From contig JAFCIZ010000007.1 in NCBI GenBank assembly GCA_017871115.1, forward strand, positions 1,798,001 to 1,862,000: a DNA stretch of 64,000 nt, written 5' to 3'. This document shows, piece after piece, positions 1 through 10,796 of the stretch. Position 1 is the first letter of the stretch; every line of letters starts with the position of its first letter. Under the pieces are notes generated by a model. That model did no database searches and was not told where the DNA came from. It saw nothing but the letters and a program-made list of their open reading frames with translations. Both the position numbers and the translations under genes were made by a program. This DNA is from Cunninghamella blakesleeana. Taxonomy: Eukaryota; Mucoromycota; Mucoromycetes; Mucorales; Cunninghamellaceae.

Positions 1-1226
1 TAGTTAATCAATTCAAAAATCATACAGCAAAATCACATAGAAAAGTATTAAAAAATCAGTAGCTTTTCAATTTATTTTACATATATATACATATCATTTA
101 ATAAAATCAAAAAAGAGTTGTAGTTATAACATTTTCGTAAAAAAAAATAGGCATAAAAATCGGGATTTCAAATTCAAAAATTGCACCAAAATTTTAAAAA
201 TTCTGGTTATAACTTAGATGCACCATACGCGCATAACTATTATATTATGTTTAATGATCCACTAATTTAATATGCTTTTTCAGGGTACAGATGTACCTTT
301 CGTCAAAAAAAAATATTGCCGACTTTTGCAAATATTGCCGAAGTAATACCTATACATCGTTAAATTTATAAAGATGGATACACTAATTTTTTTAATTTTG
401 TAAATCATGTCAATAATTTTTTATTATTATTTTTATTTTTGAGGCGTAGAATTACTCTAAACCAATAAATGTTTTAGAAAAGGTTATTACTATTATTTTC
501 TTTAGTTCCGTAGTTTAAAAAAAATTTTAAGTATTTGTACCATATATAGTTAAGAAAATCTTTTTCTACACATTTTAATTTACAAAAGTGGTAGATCCCT
601 CTATTTTTATATCTTATGTACTTTACGTAAATCAATTAAATATATACTTTTTATTATTATTATTATTTTCTTTTTCACGCGTATAAGGTTTCTCTAATTT
701 AATATAATTAAAGAAGTATATTTTCTTTCTTTTAATTCTGTAATACAGTATTAATTTTTTTTAGTGTTCATAGAGGTATATTAAGTGAGCAATAAATATA
801 TATACCGCGTAGTATTATACGTAAGCTAACATAATATTTAAAGTTTTTTTTCTTTTTTTTCTTTACAAAAGTAGTAGTTGTTTCTTAATTTGTTTAGACT
901 TGTAAACACTTTTTTTATTTTTTGAAATCCAAAGTAAAGAAGTATAACAAAAAAACATTTGTATTATTAATATATCATAAGTGTGGGTGAACTTTTCGAT
1001 TTTATTTTTTGTATAAAAAGAAAACATAATATGTTTCTTTTTCTTTTTCATTCAACTTATTAACAATCTCTTCTTGGTAGGTTACTTTTATAACAATTAT
1101 ATATATATATATATATATATATAGATACATAGATATAGATATAAATCTAATCAACAAATTTTAATTAATGTAAAATATTCTATTTTTGGTGGTGTTTTTT
1201 TCTTTTCTTAAAATTAGATCCTTAAA
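1..1226. other. Upstream spacer of first defensin-like gene; left duplicated unit
   Basis: No gene is supported here. Much of it aligns by eye with 1741-2827, the spacer before the second peptide gene: a shared 'gaggcgtag' segment lies at about 441 and 2015, and a shared 'tttacaaaagtggta' segment at about 580 and 2153. An (AT)n tract lies at about 1099-1122. A decayed exon at about 264-350 is listed separately. Confidence 0.6.
264..350 (-). pseudogene. Decayed copy of the last exon of the expansin-like gene (fossil 1)
   Basis: The segment resembles 3388-3473, the final exon of the expansin-like gene, in the same orientation. It keeps the 'tttaatgatc' context beyond the stop codon, the spacing, and a recognisable 'cagg.tacag' stretch. 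The reading frame is destroyed by substitutions and A-runs. It sits about 1.56 kb from the second fossil, which is itself about 1.56 kb from the intact exon. It is a by-product of tandem duplication and carries no function of its own. Confidence 0.55.
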
Positions 1227-1433
1227 ATGAAAAATACCGTATATCTTCTCTTTGTCTTCATGTTAAGCATTACTCTCGCTTATGCTTCCGATGCTTCTTG
1301 CAGAAGCTGGTGTCAAGGTAGACATTTAAACAATGCCGGAGATGACTTCGTCTGCTGTCACTCTGGTCACGATGACAATGCTGATTGGTTACCTGATGAC
1401 TGTATCTGCCATCTTCCTTGCAATAGCTGTTAA
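1227..1433 (+). CDS. Small secreted eight-cysteine defensin-like peptide, copy 1
   Basis: A 68-residue single-exon protein. Residues 1 to about 21 are a hydrophobic signal peptide ending in an Ala-rich stretch. The mature part of about 47 residues holds eight cysteines (25, 29, 43, 44, 59, 61, 65, 68) spaced C-x3-C-x13-CC-x14-C-x-C-x3-C-x2-C, with several Asp and His residues. This suits a compact peptide with four disulfides that is exported and perhaps antimicrobial or signalling. The spacing does not match a defensin family I can name. It differs from the second copy at 2828 at only 3 of 68 residues. The first ATG gives the complete signal peptide. The role is inferred only from export and cysteine content. 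Confidence 0.8.
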   Translation: MKNTVYLLFVFMLSITLAYASDASCRSWCQGRHLNNAGDDFVCCHSGHDDNADWLPDDCICHLPCNSC

Positions 1434-2043
1434 TTTCTTTAATATTTTTTTTAAAAAAACTTAGCAAGATTTTATTATACTATATCTATTTTGTATTATT
1501 ATAATTGAGTTTTGATCTCTTTGTGAATTTTGTATTACTTAAATCCATAAATAAATATTTTTTTTTCCCTGATATATCTTGATTTCTTTTATTTTTCTTT
1601 TACGTATGTGGTATCACGTACTATTATTAATTATAATGCGCGTTTAATTGATATTTATATACGTTATTTACGATGCTTTAACAATATAAAGTTAATACGT
1701 ATATACTTGGGGTGTTTATTTTTTTTAAAAAAAAACTAGGTCTTATTATTTTAATATATAGAAACAGTAAACAAATATATTTACTAATACTCATAATATC
1801 AATTTTGTGCTTAATAGCACATCAATTTAATATGTTTTTCCGTGATCTTCATAGATATTATTTCATAAACAAAATTACCAACTTTTAGAAATACTGTCAA
1901 AGGAATATCTACACATCCTTAAATTTATAAAAATGGCTACATTCAATTTTCCTTTTTTTGTAAATACTTGAACAATACCAACATTTATTTATTGAGGCGT
2001 AGTGTTCCTCTTGACCTATAAAATTAAAAAAGTTTATTATTTA

Positions 2044-2076
<33 letters not shown>

Positions 2077-2827
2077 ATTATTATAATTTGGCTCAATAGT
2101 ATTTTTATATTAAGTGTTTGTACTCATAGATAAGAAAGCCTACTAATTTTAATTTACAAAAGTGGTATATCTCTCTTTTTTATACTTGTATAGGTAAATC
2201 AAATAAGTATTGATTTTATATTATTTAATTTTGAAGTGTGTGAAAGGTTTCTCTTAATTACTATAATTAAGTAAGTCTGTTTTTATTCTTTCAATTCTGT
2301 AATACGGTACATGATTTTTAAGTATTCATATGGCTAAGTTGTGTAAGAAAGATATATATGTATATATATATATATATATATATAGTTTCTCTTTTCATTC
2401 TGTATGCAAACACACATGATGTATAAAATTTTTAAGTTTTTTTTTTGGGGGGGTTCATAAAGAAATCGTGAAAGAATATCAATTTTTAACATTTTAAAGA
2501 TATTACTTGAACGATTCAACAAAAATAGAAACATATACTACTTTTGTAATGATTCAAGTTTTTATTTATTTTTACCTTTTTTTGAAATTGTAAAGTAGTA
2601 AAGGAAAAATATCGACTTTTTAATATACTAAAGGTGTTACTTGAGCTATTTCATTTTTTTATAAAAGGCATCAAAATTTTTATTTTTCAACTTTTCTTTT
2701 ATTTAATTATTTAATTTATTAATTATTTATTCTCGGTAATGTACTATTAAAACATATATATATATATAAATTTATTTAACATTTATTGATGAAGATATTT
2801 TTTTTGCTATTCAATTAGATTCTCAAA
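1434..2827. other. Spacer between the two defensin-like genes; second copy of duplicated unit
   Basis: No coding region is supported. The first half holds AT-rich 3' flank and a fossil expansin exon (about 1824-1912). The second half repeats the promoter-side sequence of copy 1. Simple repeats include an (ATT)n tract near 2045-2075 and (AT)n tracts near 2352-2384 and 2755-2768. Confidence 0.6.
1824..1912 (-). pseudogene. Decayed copy of the last exon of the expansin-like gene (fossil 2)
   Basis: It aligns with the intact exon at 3388-3473 and with fossil 1. It keeps the sequence matching the downstream flank of the intact gene (1741-1823 resembles 3301-3387), but the frame is lost. Similarity stops near the exon boundary, so only the 3' end of the gene was carried in the duplicated unit. 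Confidence 0.6.
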
Positions 2828-3034
2828 ATGAAAAACACTGTTTATCTTCTCTTTGTCTTCATGTTAAGCATTACTCTCGCTTATGCTTCCGATGCTTCTT
2901 GCAGAAGCTGGTGTAAAGGTAGACATTTAAACAACGCTAAAGATGATTTCGTCTGCTGTCACTCTGGTCATGATGACAATGCTGATTGGTTACCCGATGA
3001 CTGTATCTGTCACCTTCCTTGTTGGAGCTGTTAA
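2828..3034 (+). CDS. Small secreted eight-cysteine defensin-like peptide, copy 2
   Basis: Tandem paralogue of the gene at 1227, also 68 residues, with the same signal peptide and all eight cysteines in register. The three replacements are Gln30 to Lys, Gly38 to Lys and Asn66 to Trp. All lie in the mature peptide and two add positive charge, while the signal peptide is unchanged. Most other differences between the two genes are synonymous, so the protein seems to be under purifying selection with a few substitutions at exposed positions. The start codon is in the same 'caaaATGaaaa' context as copy 1. The 3' end lies about 350 bp from the convergent expansin-like gene. Confidence 0.8.
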   Translation: MKNTVYLLFVFMLSITLAYASDASCRSWCKGRHLNNAKDDFVCCHSGHDDNADWLPDDCICHLPCWSC

Positions 3035-3387
3035 TTTAAAAAGCTTTTTAAAATAAGTAAATAATATAATAAGCTTTATCATATTATATTTATTTGTATT
3101 ATTATAATAAAACTTTGTCCTTTGTACTATTTAAATCGATATATATATATTTATATTACGTATCTTGAATGATTGCTTTTATCAATATTAATTGATATAT
3201 CTATACAATGCTTATTGTATATAGTATTTATAATGTTTTAACAACATATTTAAAATCAATATATGTTTAGTAATTTTTTTTTATTTTTAAAAATAATTCT
3301 TCTTTTCATTTGAAATAATAAGAAAATTAAACAAATACACATTTATTAATACTAATATTATCAAAATTTTGTTTAATGATCGTTAAT
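3035..3387. other. Short convergent intergenic region
   Basis: AT-rich 3' flanks of the second defensin-like gene and of the expansin-like gene. The segment 3301-3387 is the source of the matching flank at 1741-1823. Nothing else is recognisable. Confidence 0.5.
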
Positions 3388-4480
3388 TTAGCATGCTTTC
3401 CAGGATACAGGAATTCTTCCATCAACAAAATCGCCAACCTTTCCAAATACAGCCGGGGAAAGATCCAAAGAACCTGATATATAATATAAAATTAAAATAA
3501 GATGATTAATATGAGAAAATTAATATAAATATATGAATTATATATAGACTAAATTAATGAATACCTCGACCACAACCAGGGCACTACATTATAAAATTAA
3601 ATGGAAAAAAAAATTACATGAATATTTTAGTATACCATCCCATTTAATTTCTTGTTATTATTATTTTTATATTATAATAATTGTTATATATATATATTAT
3701 ATTTACCATATCTTGAATTGTTGCTTTTGTTGTACCTAATGGACCAGTTACTTCAATACAAGCACCGCAAACTGGACTTTGATTTGGATCAGCATATCTA
3801 CCATAATCTACATGATTCTATATATATACAAAAAATACAAAGTTAAATAATCAGTATCCAGTACATAATTATCTTAATTTTACATCATTATATATATATA
3901 TATTACCAATGCAACAATTGAATCTTGTGCTGTAAAAGAGGTACCACAAGAAGTTGTACCGACACCTGGATCTATAAGAAAAGAAAAGAAATATATGAAT
4001 ATAAAAATAGGAACACAAATAAAATATATTCCTAATAATGATAATAATTTATGTATATGTAATATATATTTATTTTATTTTACCATAATAAGTACCATCC
4101 CCTTTACCACCCATATCAAAATGACCTTCGGTAGCAGTGCCCCAACTATCACCGTCATATTTTGTCGTACCAACAGAGGGAATACCGGCTAAACCACGAT
4201 ATTCAGCATTTTTAAATACACCCAGTGTACCTAAAACAATAAACATAATAATAAAAACTCCTGCCATACCTGAACCTACAAGTATTCCCTTTCCTAAACG
4301 ATATTTTTCAATAAATCGAGTCCATATCGTATTTGGGTATTGTTGTTGTTGTGATAAATCGTTTATGGTTGAAGCTTGTTCTGTTTGTGAAGTATTTATT
4401 ACTGATCTTCTAAAAAGCTGAGGCGATTGATATGTGTGTTCTGGTATAGTAGGTTGTTCTGTTATAACACTAGTAGACAT
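3388..4480 (-). CDS. Membrane-anchored expansin-like (double-psi beta-barrel) protein
   Basis: Five exons were read from GT-AG sites: 4084-4480, 3907-3971, 3707-3817, 3565-3583 and 3388-3473, giving 225 residues in frame. Residues 1-62 are a Ser/Thr/Gln-rich cytoplasmic head. Residues about 66-89 form one strong membrane helix. The rest is a barwin/expansin-like double-psi barrel with the typical order: GDGTYYG, a SCGTS block, a VCGACIEV block, a DMCPGC motif and a closing LDLSPAVF ... VSWKAC. Families of this type (expansin-like and riboflavin-aldehyde-forming-enzyme-like proteins) are known to loosen or bind cell-wall polysaccharides. A type II topology would expose the barrel outside the plasma membrane. 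The 19-nt fourth exon carries the CPGC motif, so frame agreement across it supports the model. Enzymatic activity is not implied. Confidence 0.85.
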
Positions 4481-5299
4481 TATTGTTACAGATGAATTAA
4501 AATAAAATAAATAGATAAAAAAAATAGAATAAGATTAGGGTATGCTCTTATATATAATAAAATAAAAAGGAGAGAAAAGCTAATATATTAATTTATTATT
4601 TAAATTAATTAATGGAAAAAAAAAAAAAAAAAAGGAATGGAAAGAGTAAATATAAACGTGGAAGTGAAAATAATGAATGAAGAAAGGAGAAAAATGAAAA
4701 GTGAAAATATAAGAAAAGTTAAAATATAAAAATTTTTAGGCGCAAAGTAGGACAAAATTAAAAAAATTAGAGATTAAAACCCCGTCATTTTTTACTGTTG
4801 TATAATTTGAGCTTTTACTAGTGTCAATCTATTCTTTTTACTAGTTTTCATACAAAAAACACCTTTTATTAATTGAAAACTAAAATATAATACTAAATCT
4901 ACATTTACTTTATTGTGAATTTTTAAATCACCAATGAAATATTCTCATACTTTTTAAATTATAGCTTAGATCTCTTTTATTAGGTATTTATATGGATAAT
5001 TTTCATGTTGATCAGTTACTGAGTTTTATATTTTTAAACGTTTTTGCATTCAGTTATTTAAATTGATTTTTTTTTATGCAAATGCAGTAATCTTTTTTTT
5101 TTTGCGGTAATTTAAAGTCAAATTATTATTTTTTTTTGAGTGCACAGAACCATCATTGAAAGATTAATAATATAAAATAAAATATATTTAAATTATTTAC
5201 CTTTAAACTTTTCTGCAAATTCTCGAGATCATCTTATGAGGATAGCGCATACATAGAGAATGATTTCATAATTAATTAGAAGAAACATCCTATAAATAT

Positions 5300-5560
5300 A
5301 AAATGAAGTCATTATCTATATACTGAAACTACGAGCCAATGAATATATCATACATAAAACTGAATAGTTATTTGTATTAATATGGATCTTTAAATATATC
5401 AATCGACTTTCATGTTCATTTTATAAAAATTAGTATATATATATATAGTGTACGATTCTGTAAACCATGCAATTAAAATTTAAAGTTAATTAGTCTATTA
5501 TTTATAAAGTAAAGTGATTATTTAGTTTGGATACTGACCTTTTCATTTGTATCAATTTTT
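5300..5560. repeat. Dispersed intergenic repeat, outlying copy
   Basis: It contains the sequence order 'aaaatgaagtcattat', then 'agtctattatttataaag', then 'tttggatactgacc'. The same order recurs at about 17500-17740 and 23730-23830 and, more diverged, at 18880-18950 and 20390-20440. It lies about 9 kb from the nearest member of the crystallin-like array, so an array-associated repeat occurs outside the array. Confidence 0.45.
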
Positions 5561-6230
5561 AAAGAGTTAATGATATCTTTTTTTATTTTTCTGTAGCTAT
5601 TTTTTTGTCGTTTTTTCTTTATTTTAAAATGACTTTATAATAATAACAGTAAATCATTCAACAATACTACTATTTAATTACTTAAATAAATTGACTTTAT
5701 ATTGAAAAAATAATTAACATATAACAAATTTTGATGCACATTTGAATAAATCATTTTAACAATAAAAAGAAAAACTTCTTTAATTACAACAGCAATATTT
5801 ATATAAAACAGAAGAAAGATGTTTTTCTTAAAAAATATTTTTACTTGTTTATATGAATGGGATAATTAATAAATGCTACATTCAATTCATATAGATATCA
5901 ACATAATAATAATAGATCAATTATAAGTATACATATTTTACAACAATCAAACGTTTTAGTTAAAAGAGGAAAAAACAAATATATTAATACGGCATTACTA
6001 TTAACCTAACAAAAAATAATATAAATAAATATAAATGATAAAATTACACAATAAGCCGGTTCTATAACAACAAAAAAGTGATCAGATGGTAATAACCAGT
6101 ATATAAGTATGTAAGGAAGAGAGATGAAAAGGAGGATCTTATTTAGGGTATAATTATACAACAAATAAAAATTTATATCAAATATCATTATCAGCCGAAA
6201 CCTTTTTTTCAACATATCAAGTATATTATT

Positions 6231-6590
6231 TTAATGAGTAAAAAAATTATCAAAGGAACCACCAGGTTTAACATTATCCTTTTCTTCTTGTGATACATTT
6301 TCCGTTAGTTCTGATAATATGTATATATCACAAGTTTCTGTAAAGACTTGATCAAGGTTGCCATAAATACCGCCGTCATCTTCTCCATTATCTTGACTAT
6401 TACCATTAACACCGTTATTGCCTACATTGGAAAATACTGTTTAGTTTTAAAATTAGGATCAACGGTAATAAGATGATTATCGGTAGGTATAAGAATGGAA
6501 TGGATGGGCGAAACCACGGATGAAAAAATAAACCACGGATTAATGGCAGTATGTTGTGGATACAGTTTAAATGACTACTGGATCAAAAGA
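6231..6590 (-). pseudogene. Possible remnant of an unidentified gene
   Basis: On the reverse strand, 6231-6423 is one open frame of about 64 codons ending in TAA. Its composition is unlike the surrounding A/T runs: Gly/Asn/Asp-rich at first, then an acidic stretch. A second open frame lies just upstream, about 6430-6565, but is out of frame with the first. No ATG or clean splice pair joins them. I do not recognise the family. It may be the 3' end of a decayed gene or of a gene whose 5' exons I could not trace. Confidence 0.3.
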
Positions 6591-8360
6591 GCAACTTGGT
6601 AAAATTGTGGTAGTGGATATAGAAATAAAAAGGAATATAATAAAGAAGATAAGTGCGGTAGTTTCAATAGGAATAATAGGAAAATAGACGAAATATATAA
6701 TGATGGATTATATCTAATACAAAATGTTATTATTAATATTATTACTTTACCTACTTTTATTTAAAATCAAATATATAAAAAAAGGCTGTTTGCTTATATT
6801 CATGCGTATTGAAATGATTGAATACTATTTTAAAGGAAATAAAGATAATTGACCTAGTTAAACATTAAATAGGATGTTTCTCTATTTAGTTTTTTTTATT
6901 TTATCTTTTCAATAATTTCATAGCCACATTTGTCTAATACTTTTAAAAATCAATAATAATTATAATACTATTAATGAAAAAAAAAAATTAGTTGTTTTTT
7001 TATGTATGCTTTTAACTACCACATATATTTTTGTTTTTTGTAAGAATTCATATTTACTAATATTGACGATATTCTGGCAAATATTTTTTTTTTATAAAAC
7101 ATAATAAGTAAGGTCAAAGTCGTACTCAAGGAAAAAAAAATTGTTGCTTAAGGTTCCAAGTCAAAAATAGTAATGAAGCCAATATTACATTACTTTTTAT
7201 ATTTATTAATATTTTGTAAAATAATTATATTTTAATAACAATCTAATGAATAAAATAATGATAAAGTGAGTAAGAAAAAAGAAAAAAAAACGCGAAAAAG
7301 AAAACTAACATTTTAAAATTCATTAAATATTAATTTTAAAACCAAATTTCATGGTTATATTTTCTCCAATTCTCTCCCTCCCCTTTTTTACTTTATTATT
7401 ATTTAAAACTATTTCTTTCAAACAATGCTATAAGACGTACAGGCAATATATATATGAATAACAATGATAATAGCAAGTAATTTATAATAAAGTACGCATA
7501 TTAACTCAATATACCATTAATAAAAATCACTCCTATTTTTATTATTGTATTATTTTAGTGAATTCAAAAAAAAGAAACAGTAAAGACTACATTCACCATT
7601 CTCAACACTATGCTCATTATGATTGGTCTATATTAACAACTCAGTTGAGTACATTTGGGTTAACCATTGAATAATAATAAAAATTGGGAACTAGCCATAT
7701 GAATAAATGAAAGAAAAAAAGGAAAATGATATTTTATTTATAATAATACAATAATACGGACTACTCAATATTTTTAGTAAGGGATCAACCATATAGTCAA
7801 TTTTTTTTAGCTGCTGTCAGTATTTCTTTATTTTACACCAGAATTCAATATAAAATGAACCAGATAGCTCTACTAGAATATATATATATATAAACGCAGA
7901 TGATCTTTCTATATTGATCTATAAAATAGGAAAAAATAAAAATAAAAAAGGAAATAAATAATATTACAAATTTTACTCTACCAACAGTATGGATCGATAT
8001 AATGCTACTTATTTTAATTTAAATGTTAAATAAAAAAAGCTTTATAACATATATTTTTTTAACAACGCTGTTTAAAAAGCTAGCATAGAGATTATTTGTA
8101 TCACAAAATATCCAACAACTCGGTACTACTTGACAATAAAAATATGTGATTGATATAAAATAGTTTTATTTGATAATATATAAAATAAAAAGAAAAGATG
8201 GATATGATACATAAAAATAAGATAAAAAAATTGATGCAATTTTAAAAATAAAGAAAATAAAGGATAAAAATATATATGCTAAAGAATATTTTTTTTCTTA
8301 TTTTTTTTTAATAATAGGGAATGGGGTAATATATTTATATAAAAAAATGAGTAAGAGGAA

Positions 8361-10062
8361 TTATTGAGCCTTCTTGCCTTCGAATTCAGCAGCTTTTTTG
8401 TTAAATTCCAAAGAAGAATCATAAGTAGCAGCAGTATTATTAGATTCAGCCATTACTTGCATACCACCTCTTAATACACCACAACGCATAGTAGTTAAAA
8501 GATTACGAGCACCATTACTGTGATTATAAATACCACCATTGAATGAGGTTGTCAAATCTTTACCAATAGCGGTAGAGATATATTTGATACCTCCAGGATG
8601 TTCATGCATGAAATCTTGTACATCATATAAAATACCTTCAATTAAAATCCATTTTTTGTTTTCATTTAATACTAAATTTTGGTATTCATCCCAAGTGTAA
8701 ATAGGTAAATCTTCAATAGGTGTACCGAATTTTAATTGTCTCTTTTCAGCTAAAATCTTTTTTTCTTTCATTTGAATAATTCCCTTTTGTACTTCGTTGG
8801 ATGGGAAAGTCTTTAAATCATAAGCTAAACCAACAAAAGAACATGCTTTGATTAACCATTTGGTAGGGTCATATTGGTGCCATTTGATAGCATTACGATA
8901 ATCTTGAGGGAATTCATGATGGAAATTATGATATCCTTCTCCCATGGTGACTAAAGCTGTAATCCAATGATCACGGGGTGTATGATGATCATCAAAAGTG
9001 TCTTCACCTAAAAAGTGAGCTAAACTGTTGACACAGAAGGTGGCATGATGTACAAAACAAAGTCTAACAATAGCAGCATAAAAATAACCACCCTAATAAA
9101 ATAATATAATAAAGAAATAAAAAAAAAAGAATAATGATTAGATGATATTGTTCGGAAAAAGAATTTAATTTTTTCTTAAAAAAAAAAAAAAAATATAAAA
9201 GGCAACTTACTCTGAAATCACCCCAACCAAGGCCAGCTACTAAAGTAGGGAAAATGAAACCAAAGAAAAGAGCAAACCAAACGTAATATTTATGTTGGAA
9301 TTGAATTAAAGGATCGGCTTTCAAATCAGCTACATCAGCATAACCAATACGATTTTTAGGACGAGATACTAACATCCAACCAAAATGAGAGAAAAAGAAA
9401 CCACGATGAGCAGAATAAGGGTCCTTATCAGTATCAGTCCATCTATATGGAATATAAATATATATATAAAAAAAAAAATAATGAATGAGAAACAAATTCA
9501 ATTGGTTATAAAAAAACTGTGATCAAAATGTCACTATATTTATATTAATATATATACTACTATTATTATTTTTATTATTGTACCTGTGATGGGCACGATG
9601 ACCTCTTGACCACCAATAAATTGATCCTTCTACAGCGCCACTACCAGCTAACATATGCCATACTTTAAGAGGTAATGCAGCTCCATAAGCACGATGAGCA
9701 AAATAACGATGATAACCTAAATTAAATGAATAATAAAAAGTAATGAGTATAATGAATAAATATATATTTTTTTTTAAAATGAGAAATTGTTGATATTTAC
9801 CAGCAGTAATTCCCAAACCAGTAATGGCATAATAAAGAATAGACCAAATAAGAGTTTTAGTTTGTAATTCAGTAGTTAAAATACCATATAAACCGATTAA
9901 AGGAGCACCAACTAAAAGAATAGATTGGGGCCAATTAATAAAACGATACCAATTTGAAATAGTAACCTTTTCATCAAAAAGAGAAGGCATTTTTGTTTTT
10001 GCTAAAGGAGGCTTTCTATCCTCAGATTTGGTATAAGCATAAACCATTGTTTCGGTAGCCAT
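8361..10062 (-). CDS. OLE1: Delta-9 acyl-CoA desaturase with cytochrome b5 domain
   Basis: Four exons (9801-10062, 9584-9716, 9211-9442, 8361-9092), all GT-AG, encode 452 residues. The protein inserts the first double bond into palmitoyl- and stearoyl-CoA in the ER membrane, drawing electrons through its own cytochrome b5 domain. The three histidine boxes are present: HRYFAH (90-95), HRAHH (127-131) and HNFHH (264-268). The b5 haem motif HPGG is at 374-377. Hydrophobic segments before box 1 and between boxes 2 and 3 fit the four-helix desaturase core. Length and domain order match fungal Ole1 proteins. In many Mucoromycota the residue after HR in box 1 is Leu; here it is Tyr. The start is the only upstream ATG in frame. 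The gene is divergent from the Ish1-like gene at 10797. Confidence 0.95.
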
Positions 10063-10796
10063 GGTTTATAATATTATTAATAATGTAGTAAAAAAAAAAA
10101 AGTTAATGAAAAGAAGAAGTAAAATAAAATTGGACCTTTTTTTTAATTTTTATATTAAAAATTCCAGCGGACTTTTTACGTTTTTTTTTTTTTTTTGAAT
10201 GATAGCTTGAATAGCGGAATTTTTAGATAATAGGGTAGAAAAAAATAAGTTTCCCCTTTTTGTAAATTGTTGGGTCGTGGGGGTGTTGGGGCGTGCTCCT
10301 CCAATCAACTTGAAGTTTTTATCTTTTTCTTCTTCATAATAATAAAAAAAAAGAAATCATCTTCACATTCAAAAAAAAAAAAAAAAAATTACTATTATTT
10401 TCTTAGGATCATCCAAATTGGTATGTTTTATTTTAACATTAACTTTAATTTTTTGATCTTCTTTGCCACTCCGTTTTTATTTTTATTTTTTTCATGTGAA
10501 GGGGTTATTTTCTTGGTCAGATCATGTTTATCCCTCCTTCTAAACAGACTACTATTTTTTTTAGTACAAGTTTTATGTTTCTAATGTTAAAAAAATAGAA
10601 AAAATATATATATATATGACGATATTGAATGCTATATGTAAAACATTTTTCGTTAATACTGGGGTTTTTTTTAGCTTTTTTTAAGACAAGGAAATAAATA
10701 AAAAAATATATAAACCCATTTTTCTTTTTCTTTTTTGTTATTATACTTCTTTATTCATTTAATTTTTACATATTATTTTTACTATTAATCTTCGTT
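10063..10796. other. Divergent promoter region between desaturase and Ish1-like genes
   Basis: Homopolymer T and A runs plus a slightly more GC-rich patch at about 10265-10310. A 105-codon frame at 10267-10584 is low-complexity and is not considered a gene. A TATA-like 'atatataaac' at about 10707 lies 90 bp before the Ish1-like ATG. Confidence 0.5.

Larger units (their letters stand above)
4481..8360. other. Long AT-rich intergenic region
   Basis: About 3.9 kb with no intact gene that I can support. The first 300 bp are the promoter side of the expansin-like gene. Around 5300-5560 is a segment related to repeats inside the 17.5-24.1 kb array (shared 'tctattatttataaag' core). A possible gene remnant lies at 6231-6590. 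The rest is A/T-rich with scattered microsatellites. Confidence 0.5.

Noticed and set aside
6006..6215. 69-codon reverse frame
   Set aside because: Ile/Leu/Tyr-rich translation of A/T-rich DNA, without similarity, splice context or conservation.
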